DNA of 64,000 nt from Amycolatopsis sp. FBCC-B4732 (lineage in GTDB: Bacteria > Actinomycetota > Actinomycetes > Mycobacteriales > Pseudonocardiaceae): positions 5,170,001 to 5,234,000 of the forward strand of contig NZ_CP095376.1 of NCBI RefSeq assembly GCF_023008405.1, in the 5' to 3' direction. The position numbers were made by a program, and so were the translations under genes. Position 1 is the stretch's first letter. Every line of letters starts with the position of its first letter. Positions 8,444 through 17,538 of this stretch are shown one piece after another. The notes beneath the pieces were generated by a model. That model was given only the letters and a program-made list of their open reading frames with translations. It was not told the origin of the DNA and ran no database searches.

Positions 8444-8522
8444 AACCAACCCGGCGCCGGAACGCGGAACAGCGTGGCGTCGGCCATAGTTGCACCGGGA
8501 GAACCCGACCCGAGGAGGACCC

Positions 8523-9491
8523 ATGCCCACCGCAGTGCAGGTGACGAAGACCGGCGGCCCGGAAGTGCTCGAAGCGGCCGAAGTGGACGTCCGGGCCCCG
8601 CAGGCCGGCGAGCTGCTGGTCGACGTCGCCGCGGCCGGGGTGAACTACATCGACACCTACCAGCGCCAGGGCATCTACCCGATGGAGCTGCCGTTCGTCC
8701 TCGGGCTCGAGGGCGCCGGCACGGTCGTGGAGGCGGGCGCCGACACCGGCTTCGCGGCCGGTGACCGCGTCGCGTGGCAGGGCTCGATCGGCAGCTACGC
8801 GGCCCGCAAGATCGTGCCGGCTTCGGTGGCCGTGCGGGTGCCCGAGGGCGTCTCCCTCGAGACCGCCGCCGCGACGATGCTGCAGGGCATCACCGCGCAC
8901 TACCTGGTCGCCTCGACCTTCGAGGTCAAGGCGGGCCACGACGTGCTGGTGCACGCGGCCGCCGGCGGCGTCGGGCTGCTCCTGGTCCAGCTGGCGAAGG
9001 CGCGCGGCGCCCGCGTCATCGGCACGGTGTCGACCGAGGAGAAGGGGAAGCTCGCCCGGGAGGCCGGCGCCGACGAGGTGATCCGCTACGACCGCGACGA
9101 CTTCGCCAAGCTCACCCGCGAGCTGACCGGCGGCGACGGTGTCGACGTCGTCTACGACGGCGTGGGCAAGGACACCGTCGACGGCAGCCTCGCCAGCCTC
9201 AAGGTCCGCGGCCTGCTCGCGCTGTTCGGCGCCTCGAGCGGCCCGGTCCCGCCGCTCGACCCGCAGCGCCTCAACTCCGGCGGCTCGCTGTACCTGACCC
9301 GCCCGACGTCGGTGCACTACACGCGCACGCGCGAGGAGCTCGACTGGCGCTCGAAGGAGCTGTTCGACGCCATCCAGGCGGGCGACCTGACCATCCGCAT
9401 CGGCGGGAAGTACCCCCTGGCCGACGCGCGCAAGGCCCACGAAGACCTCCAGGGCCGCCGCACCACCGGCAAGCTCCTGCTCATCCCCTGA
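8523..9491 (+). CDS. qor: NADPH:quinone oxidoreductase, zinc-free MDR family
   Basis: Reduces quinones with NADPH in the cytoplasm. 322 aa from ATG 8523 with a GAGGAGGA site at 8511-8518. Visible: N-terminal GroES-like domain with VNYIDTYQRQGIYP (the quinone reductase signature without catalytic zinc cysteines), then the Rossmann domain with HAAAGGVGLLLVQLAK as the nucleotide-binding glycine motif. C-terminal PLADARKAHEDLQGR is standard for the family. The length equals the family norm. A qor at this place between the ABC/ctaA genes and ctaB is conserved in actinobacteria. A strong hairpin follows the stop. Confidence 0.94.
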   Translation: MPTAVQVTKTGGPEVLEAAEVDVRAPQAGELLVDVAAAGVNYIDTYQRQGIYPMELPFVLGLEGAGTVVEAGADTGFAAGDRVAWQGSIGSYAARKIVPASVAVRVPEGVSLETAAATMLQGITAHYLVASTFEVKAGHDVLVHAAAGGVGLLLVQLAKARGARVIGTVSTEEKGKLAREAGADEVIRYDRDDFAKLTRELTGGDGVDVVYDGVGKDTVDGSLASLKVRGLLALFGASSGPVPPLDPQRLNSGGSLYLTRPTSVHYTRTREELDWRSKELFDAIQAGDLTIRIGGKYPLADARKAHEDLQGRRTTGKLLLIP

Positions 9492-9498
9492 CCGTACC

Positions 9499-9543
9499 TT
9501 TCACGTGAAAGTGCCGCCCCGAGGTGGGCACTTTCACGTGAAA
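9499..9543. terminator. 17-bp perfect inverted repeat between convergent genes
   Basis: Arms TTTCACGTGAAAGTGCC (9499-9515) and its exact complement (9527-9543) with an 11-nt loop; each arm itself contains the 12-bp palindrome TTTCACGTGAAA. It starts 8 bases after the qor stop and ends 10 bases before the FKBP stop, so a bidirectional terminator is the simplest reading, although there is no U-tract. Self-palindromic arms are unusual and make this look like a member of an intergenic repeat family. Confidence 0.7.
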
Positions 9544-9553
9544 GTGCAGCCGG

Positions 9554-10123
9554 TCAGCCCTGGGTGCCGGGCACCGTGACGGCGTCGGTGACGAACACCA
9601 GCGTCTCGTTCGGCTTGATGCCCCGGCCGCCCTCGCCGTACGCGAGGTCCGGCGGGATGATCAGGAGGCGGCGGCCGCCCTGCTTGATGCCCGCCAGGCC
9701 CTGATCCCAGCCCGGGATGACCTCGCCCGCGCCCAGGTTCAGGTCGAACGTCTCGCCGCGGTCGTAGGAGTTGTCCAGCACCTTCTTGTCCGACCACGTC
9801 ACCAGCAGGTAGTTCATCTTCAGCTGCTGGCCCGTCTTGGCCGGGTTGCCGGTGCCCTCGGACAGGTCCTTCGTGATCAGCTTCTTCGGCGGGTCACAGT
9901 CGGCCGGGATGGTGATTTCGGGCTTCTCGCCGAACTTCCCCGTCGTCTTGATGTCGTCCGCCGTGCACTCGCGGCCCTTGCTCTGGGTCGCCGGGGCGGC
10001 GGCGTCCGACGTCGGCGCCGCGGTGGGGGGCGCCGAGGCCGGCTCGGTCTTGGCGTCCTGGCCGCATGCGGCCAGCGACAGCGCCGCCGCGGCGACGACC
10101 ACGATCTTCCCGATCTTCTGCAT
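9554..10123 (-). CDS. FKBP-type peptidyl-prolyl cis-trans isomerase, lipoprotein
   Basis: Extracytoplasmic foldase anchored by lipid. ATG 10123 gives 189 aa with a clean lipoprotein signal: MQKIGKIVVVAAAALSLAAC, lipobox LAAC with Cys20. A Ala/Thr/Pro linker (about 25-50) follows, then a region with two cysteines, then an FKBP domain with YDRGETFDLNLGAGEVIPGW and GGRRLLIIPPDLAYGEGG, which carry the conserved Asp, Val-Ile-Pro-Gly-Trp and Tyr of the active site. Longer upstream frames would destroy the signal peptide. Convergent with qor; downstream of the HelR-type gene on the same strand (10-base gap), so probably co-transcribed. Confidence 0.93.
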   Translation of the reverse strand: MQKIGKIVVVAAAALSLAACGQDAKTEPASAPPTAAPTSDAAAPATQSKGRECTADDIKTTGKFGEKPEITIPADCDPPKKLITKDLSEGTGNPAKTGQQLKMNYLLVTWSDKKVLDNSYDRGETFDLNLGAGEVIPGWDQGLAGIKQGGRRLLIIPPDLAYGEGGRGIKPNETLVFVTDAVTVPGTQG

Positions 10124-10133
10124 GCGAGGCACC

Positions 10134-12371
10134 CTAGCCAAGCACGGAGAGTGCCGGTACCTCGTCACCGGTCCGGACCACGCCGAGCCGCCGGGTCGCA
10201 CGCGTCAGGGCCACGTACAGGTCGTTGAGCCCGCGCGGCGAGCCCGCGACGACCTCGTCCGGCGCCACCAGCACCACCGAGTCGAACTCCAGGCCCTTGG
10301 ACCGCTCGACCGTCAGCACGCTCAGCCGTTCGTCCGACGCCCCGAGCAGCGCCGAAACCGCGTCGAGCCGGGCCGCGGGCACCAGCACCGCCACCGTCCC
10401 GCCGTCCACTTCGGACAGTTCGCGGGCCACCAGCTCCGGCAACGCCGACTCCAGCGACGCCGGGCGCTCCGACCACGGCGCGACCCCGGTCTCCCGCACC
10501 GAAGACGGCGCCGACAACGACGGGTCGACCTCGCGCAGCACCCGCGCGGCCACCGCCATGATCTCCGCGGGCGTGCGGTAGTTCACGGTCAGCTCCTCCA
10601 GCCGCCACCGGTCCGCGACGTACGGCGAGAGCACCTCGCCCCACGACCGCGCCCCGCCCGCCGCGCCGGTCTGGGCGACGTCGCCGACCAGCGTCATCGA
10701 GCGGTTGGGCGAGCGGCGCATGAGCAGCCGCCAGTCCATCGCCGAGAGCTCCTGGGCCTCGTCGACGATCACGTGCCCGAACGTCCAGGTCCGGTCCTGC
10801 GCCGCCCGCTGGGCCGCGGTCAGCTCGCTGCGCGCGACCTGGCGCTCGGCGAACAGCTCGGCGTCGAGGACGTCGGAGACGCGCAGCAGCTCCTCGTCGA
10901 TGATCTCCTCGTCCTGTTCGAGGATGTCGAGCACGCCCTCGGCGTACGCGCGGTCCTCGCGCTCACGGCGTTTGCGCTCGACGCGGGCCTCGGTGTCGTC
11001 GACGCCGATCAGCTCGGCCAGCTCGTCGAGCAGGGGCACGTCGGCCGGGGTCCAGCGCGCGTCGCGCCCGCTCTCCAGCAGGGCGCGCTCCTCGGGCGAC
11101 AGCAGCTTCCGGACCGCGCTCGAGAGCCGTTCGCGGTCGGCGAACAGGTCGTCGAGCACCCCTTCCGGGGTCAGCACCGGCCACAGCGAGTCCAACGCCG
11201 CCGCGACGTTCTCGTCCGCCGCCAGCTCGGCCCGGATGTCGGCCACGTCCTGCCCGTCGAGGAGGTCGTCCCCCAGCTTCCGCGCGGCCTGGCGGGTCAG
11301 CGCGTCGAGGACGTCGGAGACGAACAGGCGCCGCGCCGGGTTGTGCGGGCGCCGCGAGCGGCGGGCGCGGGTCCGGGCGTCGGTGCACGTCTTGCGGTCC
11401 AGCCGCAGCACGTCGTGCTCGTACTCGATCTCCAGCACCGGCTCGGGCACGCGCTGGCGGTCCCGGACGGCGTTGGCGAGCACGTCGGCCAGCACCAGCC
11501 GGCCCTTGACCTCGGCGGCTTCGCGGGATTCGACGCCGTCGGCGTCCAGGCCCGGGTAGAGCTGCCCGATGGTGGCCAGCAGCACGCCGGTCTCGCCGAG
11601 CGAGGGCAGCACCTGGCCGATGTAGCGCAGGAACGTGCTGTTCGGCCCGACGACCAGCACGCCGCGGGTCGTGAGCTGCTGGCGGTGCGTGTAGAGGAGG
11701 TAGGCCGCGCGGTGCAGGGCGACGGCGGTCTTGCCGGTGCCCGGCCCGCCCTGCACGACCATGACGCCGCCCAGCGGGGCGCGGATGATCCGGTCCTGCT
11801 CGGCCTGGATGGTCGCGACGATGTCGCTCATCTCACCCGTGCGCCGCTGCTCCAGCGCCGCCAGCAGCGCCGCCTCGCCGGCCAGCCCGAGGTCCTGGCC
11901 CTGGTCGGCGGCGGTGAGGTCGAGGACCTCGTCGTCGAAGCCGGTGACCTTGCGGGTCAGCGACCGCAGGTGCCGCCGCCGGCGCACCCCTTCGGGTGAC
12001 GCCGCGGTGGCGAGGTAGAACGGCCGCGCGACCGGCGCCCGCCAGTCGACGAGCAGCGGCTTGTAGTCGTCGTCTTCGTCGAACAGCCCGAGCCGGCCGA
12101 TGTAGGTGGTTTCCTCGGCGCTGTCGGGGACGAAGTCGAGCCGGCCGAAGGCCAGCCCCTGTTCGACGGAGCCGAGCTGGGCCAGCCGGTCGGTGTACAG
12201 CGTCGTGGCGACGTCGCGCTCGGTGCGGGCCTGCGGGGTCCCGCCGGTCTGGCGCAGCGTCTCGTCGAGGCGGCGCTGGGCTTCGACGCGTTCGGCGTCG
12301 AGCTTCGCGTAAAGGGTGGTGACGTACGCCTGCTCGCGGGCGAGCTCGGCGGAGAAGTCGTCCGAAGACAA
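10134..12371 (-). CDS. helR: HelD/HelR-type RNA polymerase-associated UvrD-like helicase
   Basis: 745-aa superfamily-1 ATPase that, in characterised actinobacterial relatives, binds RNA polymerase, frees stalled or rifamycin-bound enzyme and recycles it. An N-terminal charged coiled-coil (residues about 5-70, ARTERDVATTLYTDRLAQLG) is the secondary-channel arm type. Walker A GGPGTGKTAVALHRAA, motif II VDEAQELSAMDW, and late motifs NYRTPAEIM and YVALTRATRRLGV are all present. Length agrees with class II HelD (~730-750 aa). HelR in the strict sense (rifamycin resistance) versus ordinary HelD cannot be separated here; no rifamycin-associated element palindrome is visible in the 60-base upstream gap. 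Confidence 0.82.
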   Translation of the reverse strand: MSSDDFSAELAREQAYVTTLYAKLDAERVEAQRRLDETLRQTGGTPQARTERDVATTLYTDRLAQLGSVEQGLAFGRLDFVPDSAEETTYIGRLGLFDEDDDYKPLLVDWRAPVARPFYLATAASPEGVRRRRHLRSLTRKVTGFDDEVLDLTAADQGQDLGLAGEAALLAALEQRRTGEMSDIVATIQAEQDRIIRAPLGGVMVVQGGPGTGKTAVALHRAAYLLYTHRQQLTTRGVLVVGPNSTFLRYIGQVLPSLGETGVLLATIGQLYPGLDADGVESREAAEVKGRLVLADVLANAVRDRQRVPEPVLEIEYEHDVLRLDRKTCTDARTRARRSRRPHNPARRLFVSDVLDALTRQAARKLGDDLLDGQDVADIRAELAADENVAAALDSLWPVLTPEGVLDDLFADRERLSSAVRKLLSPEERALLESGRDARWTPADVPLLDELAELIGVDDTEARVERKRREREDRAYAEGVLDILEQDEEIIDEELLRVSDVLDAELFAERQVARSELTAAQRAAQDRTWTFGHVIVDEAQELSAMDWRLLMRRSPNRSMTLVGDVAQTGAAGGARSWGEVLSPYVADRWRLEELTVNYRTPAEIMAVAARVLREVDPSLSAPSSVRETGVAPWSERPASLESALPELVARELSEVDGGTVAVLVPAARLDAVSALLGASDERLSVLTVERSKGLEFDSVVLVAPDEVVAGSPRGLNDLYVALTRATRRLGVVRTGDEVPALSVLG

Positions 12372-12431
12372 AGATCCTGCTTTCGCCTCAAGGAAAAGAG
12401 CCGGTCAAGTCTAACGACCCCGGCTCCGCGA

Positions 12432-13019
12432 TCATTCCGGCCCGAGGCCGCAGCGGGGGAAGACCTCGCTGCCGGGCGCGAGCACGGCCGGCAGCACCTT
12501 CTCCCCCGGCGCGCACGACACGCTCGCGGCGGGCAGCTCCCCGCTCTCCACGATCCGGCCGGTCCCGGTGCGGCGCAGCACGACGGCGCCGCGGCTGGTC
12601 AGCGCACGGCAGTTCGACGACGTGTACCGGACCCCGCCCGGGACCGGGGTGGCGGTGACCGGGGTGTAGCCGCCGAGCGACTCCGGGGCCAGCCAGACGA
12701 CCGGGCCGAACGTCACCGGCCCGGCGCCCGCGACAGCGGTGCGCTGCCCGGGCGCGAGCAGCGGGACCTCGGCGCGCGTCGAGCCGGCCGCCACCGGGAT
12801 CCGGTACGCGAACTGGGTACTGGTGTTTTCGACCACGGTGCCGGCGCCCTGCTCGGCCACGCGGAGGCCGCCGCCACCGGGAGCGGCGCCGGGCGCTCCC
12901 GGGATCGCGGTGATCCGGGACGGGATGGCGCAGGCGGTGCCGAGCAGCTGGTTCGTGTCGAGCGGCACCTTGCCCCGGCCGAGCAGGACCAGCAGGCCCA
13001 GGACGACGACCGCGGCCAC
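12432..13019 (-). CDS. Membrane-anchored hypothetical extracytoplasmic protein
   Basis: 195 aa from GTG 13019; in-frame codons continue upstream as LRRAGIAV, so translation might start a few codons earlier inside the ctaB stop region. One N-terminal membrane helix (AAVVVLGLLVLLG) is followed by a ~170-residue exported domain. Three Cys (TACAIP, SNCRAL, SCAPGE) and a fourth near the C-terminus (FPRCGLGPE) could pair as two disulfides. No known domain recognised. It lies 17 bases after ctaB on the same strand, so it is probably co-transcribed with it, but a role in oxidase assembly is speculation. Confidence 0.72.
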   Translation of the reverse strand: MAAVVVLGLLVLLGRGKVPLDTNQLLGTACAIPSRITAIPGAPGAAPGGGGLRVAEQGAGTVVENTSTQFAYRIPVAAGSTRAEVPLLAPGQRTAVAGAGPVTFGPVVWLAPESLGGYTPVTATPVPGGVRYTSSNCRALTSRGAVVLRRTGTGRIVESGELPAASVSCAPGEKVLPAVLAPGSEVFPRCGLGPE

Positions 13020-13036
13020 CGCGATCCCGGCCCGTC

Positions 13037-14017
13037 TCAGAACGGCAGGCCGAGGGTGGGCAGGCCGATCGCCGAGTCGACGGCCAGCGCGACGAACACG
13101 ATCATCAGGTACGTGTTCGAGCGGTGGAACAGCGCCATCGGCTTGGTCTCTTCACCACGCCGCACCGCCGCCTGCAGGCTGTGCGCGTAGAAGAGGAACC
13201 AGCCGCCGGCGAGGATCGCGAAGGTGCCGTACAGCCACGAAGTCACCGGGAGCAGCAGCAGCGTCCACGCCACCATCACCCACGAGTAGATGACGATCTG
13301 GCGGGCGACGTGCTGGGCGGTGGCGACCACCGGCAGCATCGGGACGCCGGCGCGCTCGTAGTCGTCGCGGTACTTCATGCCCAGCGCCCAGGTGTGCGGC
13401 GGCGTCCAGAAGAAGATGACGCCGAACATCACGAACGCCGGCCACTGCACGGTGCCGGTGACCGCGGCCCAGCCGATGACGACCGGCATGCAGCCCGCCG
13501 CACCGCCCCAGACCACGTTCTGCGACGTGCGCCGCTTCAGGCCGAGCGTGTAGACGAAGATGTAGAAGAGGATCGTCGCGACCGCGAGGATCGCCGACAG
13601 CAGGTTGACCGTGAGGTAGAGCACCACGGCCGACGCGACGCCCATGACCAGGCCGAAGACCAGCGCGCCCCGGCGGGGCACCGAGTCCTTGACCAGCGGA
13701 CGGCGCTTCGTGCGGTTCATCACCTTGTCGATGTCCGCGTCGATCACGCAGTTGAGCGCGTTCGCGCTGCCCGCGGCCATCGTCCCGCCGACCAGCGTGG
13801 CCAGCACCAGCCACGGCGAGGGGATCTGACGGCCGGCGAGGAACATCGCCGGGATGGTGGTCACCAGAAGGAGCTCGATGACCCGCGGCTTCGCCAGCGC
13901 GGCGTAGGCGCCGACGACCCGGCGGATGCTTCGCCGGTCACCGTGCGGTCGCTCACCGGTCGGGTGCACGGCGCTGGTGTCTTCACTGCGTCCGTGCGCA
14001 GCGTTCACCAACGACAT
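13037..14017 (-). CDS. ctaB: Heme O synthase (protoheme IX farnesyltransferase)
   Basis: Attaches farnesyl to heme B to give heme O, the step before CtaA. 326 aa, UbiA-type prenyltransferase with about nine helices. The prenyl-diphosphate/Mg site is [20 protein letters not shown] near residue 95, and the second aspartate region is [16 protein letters not shown]. Typical family sequence begins near residue 28 ([19 protein letters not shown]); the earlier hydrophilic leader is common in actinobacteria. Divergent from tkt across a 283-bp gap that must contain both promoters. Confidence 0.96.
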   Translation of the reverse strand: MSLVNAAHGRSEDTSAVHPTGERPHGDRRSIRRVVGAYAALAKPRVIELLLVTTIPAMFLAGRQIPSPWLVLATLVGGTMAAGSANALNCVIDADIDKVMNRTKRRPLVKDSVPRRGALVFGLVMGVASAVVLYLTVNLLSAILAVATILFYIFVYTLGLKRRTSQNVVWGGAAGCMPVVIGWAAVTGTVQWPAFVMFGVIFFWTPPHTWALGMKYRDDYERAGVPMLPVVATAQHVARQIVIYSWVMVAWTLLLLPVTSWLYGTFAILAGGWFLFYAHSLQAAVRRGEETKPMALFHRSNTYLMIVFVALAVDSAIGLPTLGLPF

Positions 14018-14300
14018 TTCACTCCCTGCGTCAGGTTCGGGCGGGTCCGTGCCGAAGGCCGTGGTGGAACGCCGGTCTGAACCCTCGACCGATGTTAGAC
14101 GTGGTGAATCCCGTGGGTGATCGCGGGTCCTCGACGGGCCTAAGCACTAGGCTGACCGCGACGGGCCGCGATTGCCCCTGCGCAGGGTCGCGAGCAGGAA
14201 TATCGTCCCTTCGGGATCGATTGAGATAGATGACCCCGCGCACGGGTAACCGGAACGAGGAAGACCAGCCGCAACCATCATGACCGGGAGTTGGAGTTCA

Positions 14301-16403
14301 GTGTCCGAAACTGCCCCTACCAGCGAGAACAACCCACTCCTCCGGCGTAACGTCCCCGCCGACTGGACCGACACCGACACCCGCGCCGTGGACACCGTCC
14401 GGGTGCTCGCCGCGGACGCGGTCGAGAACTGTGGCAGTGGCCACCCCGGCACCGCGATGAGCCTGGCGCCGCTGGCCTACACGCTCTTCCAGCGCACGCT
14501 GCGTCACGACCCGAACGACCAGAACTGGCCGGGCCGCGACCGGTTCGTGCTTTCGGCGGGCCACTCGAGCCTGACCCTCTACATCCAGCTGTTCCTCGCC
14601 GGCTACGGCCTCGAGCTCGAGGACCTCAAGCAGCTGCGCAAGTGGGGCTCCAAGACCCCGGGGCACCCGGAGTACCGGCACACCGACGGCGTCGAGACCA
14701 CCACCGGGCCGCTCGGCCAGGGCCTGGCCAACGCCGTGGGCATGGCGATGGCCGCCCGCCGCGAGCGCGGCCTGCTGGACCCGGACGCCGCGCCCGGCGA
14801 GAGCATCTTCGACCACTACATCTACGCCATCGCGTCCGACGGTGACATCGAAGAGGGCGTCACCTCCGAGGCCTCGTCCATCGCGGGCCGCCAGGAGCTG
14901 GGCAACCTCATCGTCTTCTGGGACGACAACAAGATCTCGATCGAGGACGACACCAACATCGCGCTGTCCGAGGACACCGTCGCGCGCTACGAGGCCTACG
15001 GGTGGCACACCCAGGTCGTCGAGGGCGGCGAGGACGTCGTGGCGATCGAGGAGGCCATCAAGGCCGCCAAGGCCGAGACCGGCCGCCCGTCGTTCATCGC
15101 GCTGCGGACCGTCATCGGCTACCCGGCCCCGAAGAAGATGGGCACCGGCAAGGCGCACGGCGCCGCGCTGGGCGCCGAAGAGGTCGCCGCGGTCAAGGAG
15201 ATCCTCGGCTTCGACCCGGAGCAGTCCTTCCAGGTCGACGACGACGTGCTCAAGCACACCCGCCAGGCGCTCGAGCGCGGCAAGACCGCGCACGCCGAGT
15301 GGACGCAGAAGTTCGAGGCGTGGGGCCAGGCCAACCCGGAGCGCAAGAAGCTGGCGGACCGCATGTCCACCCGCACGCTGCCCGAGGGCTTCGCCGACAA
15401 CCTGCCGAAGTGGGAGCCGGACGCCAAGGGCATCGCGACCCGCAAGGCCTCCGGTGAGGTGCTCAACGCCCTCGCCGACCCGCTGCCGGAGCTGTGGGGC
15501 GGCTCGGCCGACCTGGCCGAGAGCAACAACACCACGATGAAGGGCGCCGACTCGTTCGGTCCCGAGAAGGCCGCCACCGACATGTGGCAGGCCAACCCGT
15601 ACGGCCGGACGCTGCACTTCGGCATCCGCGAGCACGCCATGGGCTCGATCCTCAACGGGATCGCGCTGCACGGCGGCACCCGCCCGTACGGCGCGACGTT
15701 CCTCATCTTCTCCGACTACATGCGCCCGCCGGTCCGGCTGGCCGCGCTGATGAAGGCGCCGGTCACCTACGTCTGGACGCACGACTCGATCGGCCTCGGC
15801 GAAGACGGGCCGACGCACCAGCCGATCGAGCAGCTCTCCGCGCTGCGCGCGATCCCGGGCCTCAACGTCGTCCGCCCGGCGGACGCCAACGAGACCGCGT
15901 ACGCGTGGAAGGCCGTGCTGGAGGACGTCCACCACCCGTCCGGCCTGGCGCTCACCCGCCAGAACGTGCCGGTGCTCGAAGGCACCAGCGCCGAGGGCGT
16001 CGCCAAGGGCGGGTACGTCCTGGCCGACTCCGACGGCACCCCGGACGTGGTGCTCATCGCCACCGGCTCCGAGGTCCAGCTCGCCGTCGAGGCGAAGAAG
16101 ACCCTCGAGGCCGACGGCGTCAAGGCGCGCGTCGTCTCGATGCCGTGCGTCGAGTGGTTCGACGCGCAGGACGCGGCCTACCGCGAATCCGTCATCCCGG
16201 CCGGTGTGAAGGCCCGCGTGTCCGTCGAGGCGGGCATCGCCCAGTCGTGGCACCGCTTCACCGGTGACGCCGGGGTGAACGTTTCGATCGAGCACTTCGG
16301 CGCCTCCGCCGATGCCGCCACACTGTTCCGTGAGTTCGGTTTCACCACGGAGGCAGTCGTCGACGCGGCCCGCCGCTCGATCGCCAACACCAAGAATTCC
16401 TGA
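14301..16403 (+). CDS. tkt: Transketolase
   Basis: Thiamine-diphosphate enzyme of the pentose-phosphate and Calvin-type interconversions, cytoplasmic. GTG 14301 behind TTGGAGT gives 700 aa; an ATG 21 bases upstream would add 7 residues and has a poorer site. N-terminal catalytic His region [16 protein letters not shown]/Mg motif around [14 protein letters not shown]...VFWDDNKIS, pyrimidine-binding domain [11 protein letters not shown], and [14 protein letters not shown] are visible. First gene of a six-gene pentose-phosphate run (tkt-tal-pgi-zwf-opcA-pgl). Confidence 0.97.
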   Translation: MSETAPTSENNPLLRRNVPADWTDTDTRAVDTVRVLAADAVENCGSGHPGTAMSLAPLAYTLFQRTLRHDPNDQNWPGRDRFVLSAGHSSLTLYIQLFLAGYGLELEDLKQLRKWGSKTPGHPEYRHTDGVETTTGPLGQGLANAVGMAMAARRERGLLDPDAAPGESIFDHYIYAIASDGDIEEGVTSEASSIAGRQELGNLIVFWDDNKISIEDDTNIALSEDTVARYEAYGWHTQVVEGGEDVVAIEEAIKAAKAETGRPSFIALRTVIGYPAPKKMGTGKAHGAALGAEEVAAVKEILGFDPEQSFQVDDDVLKHTRQALERGKTAHAEWTQKFEAWGQANPERKKLADRMSTRTLPEGFADNLPKWEPDAKGIATRKASGEVLNALADPLPELWGGSADLAESNNTTMKGADSFGPEKAATDMWQANPYGRTLHFGIREHAMGSILNGIALHGGTRPYGATFLIFSDYMRPPVRLAALMKAPVTYVWTHDSIGLGEDGPTHQPIEQLSALRAIPGLNVVRPADANETAYAWKAVLEDVHHPSGLALTRQNVPVLEGTSAEGVAKGGYVLADSDGTPDVVLIATGSEVQLAVEAKKTLEADGVKARVVSMPCVEWFDAQDAAYRESVIPAGVKARVSVEAGIAQSWHRFTGDAGVNVSIEHFGASADAATLFREFGFTTEAVVDAARRSIANTKNS

Positions 16404-16417
16404 AGGGGATGACAGTA

Positions 16418-17530
16418 ATGAGCAACGACAAGCTCGCGCAGCTGTCCGAGGCCGGTGTATCGATCTGGCTCGACGACCTCTCGCGTGAACGCCTCAACAC
16501 CGGCAACCTCGCGGACCTGATCCGCGACAAGCACGTCGTCGGCGTCACGACCAACCCGACGATCTTCGCCAACGCGATGTCGAAGGGTGACGCCTACGAC
16601 GAGCGCACGAAGGAGCTCGCCGCCCAGGGCGCCGACGTCGAGGCGACCATCCGGGACCTGACGACGACCGACGTGCGCAACGCCGCCGACCTGTTCCGCG
16701 ACGTCTACACCGCCACGAACGGCGTCGACGGCCGCGTTTCGATCGAGGTCGACCCGCGCCTGGCCAAGGACACCGACAAGACGGTGGCCGAGGCGAAGGA
16801 CCTGTGGAAGACCGTCGACCGGCCGAACGTGCTGATCAAGATCCCGGCCACCGAAGAGGGCCTGCCGGCGATCACCGCGACGCTGGCCGAGGGCATCAGC
16901 GTCAACGTCACGCTGATCTTCTCCGTCGAGCGCTACAAGAAGGTCATCGAGGCCTACTTCGCCGGTCTCGAGCAGGCGAAGGCCAACGGCCACGACCTGC
17001 GCGGCATCCACTCGGTCGCGTCGTTCTTCGTCTCCCGCGTGGACACCGAGATCGACAAGCGCCTGGACGCCATCGGCACCGACGAGGCCAAGGCCCTGCG
17101 CGGCAAGGCGGCCGTCGCCAACGCGCGGCTTGCCTACGCGGCCTTCGAGGAGCTCTTCGCGACCGACCGCTGGAAGGCCCTCGCGGCCGACGGCGCCCAC
17201 GCGCAGCGCCCGCTGTGGGCCTCGACCGGCGTGAAGAACCCGGACTACTCGCCGACGCTCTACGTCGACGACCTGGTCGTCAAGGACACCGTCAACACCA
17301 TGCCGGAGAAGACCCTTGACGCGGTCGCGGAGCATGCTGACCTCAAGGGCGACCGGGTCACCGGGCACGGCAAGGACGCGCAGCAGGTCTTCGACCAGCT
17401 CGAGGCCGTCGGCATCGACATCACCGACGTCTTCCTGGTGCTGGAGAACGAGGGCGTCGAGAAGTTCGAGAAGTCGTGGACCGAGCTTCTGGACACCGTG
17501 AACGGGCAGCTCGAGAAGGCGAAGGGCTGA
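16418..17530 (+). CDS. tal: Transaldolase
   Basis: Transfers dihydroxyacetone units in the pentose-phosphate pathway. ATG 16418 is preferred over ATG 16409, because GAAGGGG at 16403-16408 is then at normal spacing; this gives 370 aa, the size of the actinobacterial/plant-type transaldolases. The Schiff-base lysine lies in [11 protein letters not shown], followed by [15 protein letters not shown]. The stop is 8 bases before pgi, within the same operon. Confidence 0.97.
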   Translation: MSNDKLAQLSEAGVSIWLDDLSRERLNTGNLADLIRDKHVVGVTTNPTIFANAMSKGDAYDERTKELAAQGADVEATIRDLTTTDVRNAADLFRDVYTATNGVDGRVSIEVDPRLAKDTDKTVAEAKDLWKTVDRPNVLIKIPATEEGLPAITATLAEGISVNVTLIFSVERYKKVIEAYFAGLEQAKANGHDLRGIHSVASFFVSRVDTEIDKRLDAIGTDEAKALRGKAAVANARLAYAAFEELFATDRWKALAADGAHAQRPLWASTGVKNPDYSPTLYVDDLVVKDTVNTMPEKTLDAVAEHADLKGDRVTGHGKDAQQVFDQLEAVGIDITDVFLVLENEGVEKFEKSWTELLDTVNGQLEKAKG

Positions 17531-17538
17531 AGCACGAC

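Noticed and set aside
9837..11999. 720-codon plus-strand frame over the HelR-type gene
   Set aside because: Antisense shadow; the minus strand has complete SF1 helicase motifs.
12372..12431. Rifamycin-associated element upstream of the HelR-type gene
   Set aside because: No inverted GGGGCTTGC/GCAAGxCCCC-type palindrome could be found in the short gap, so rifamycin induction is not claimed.
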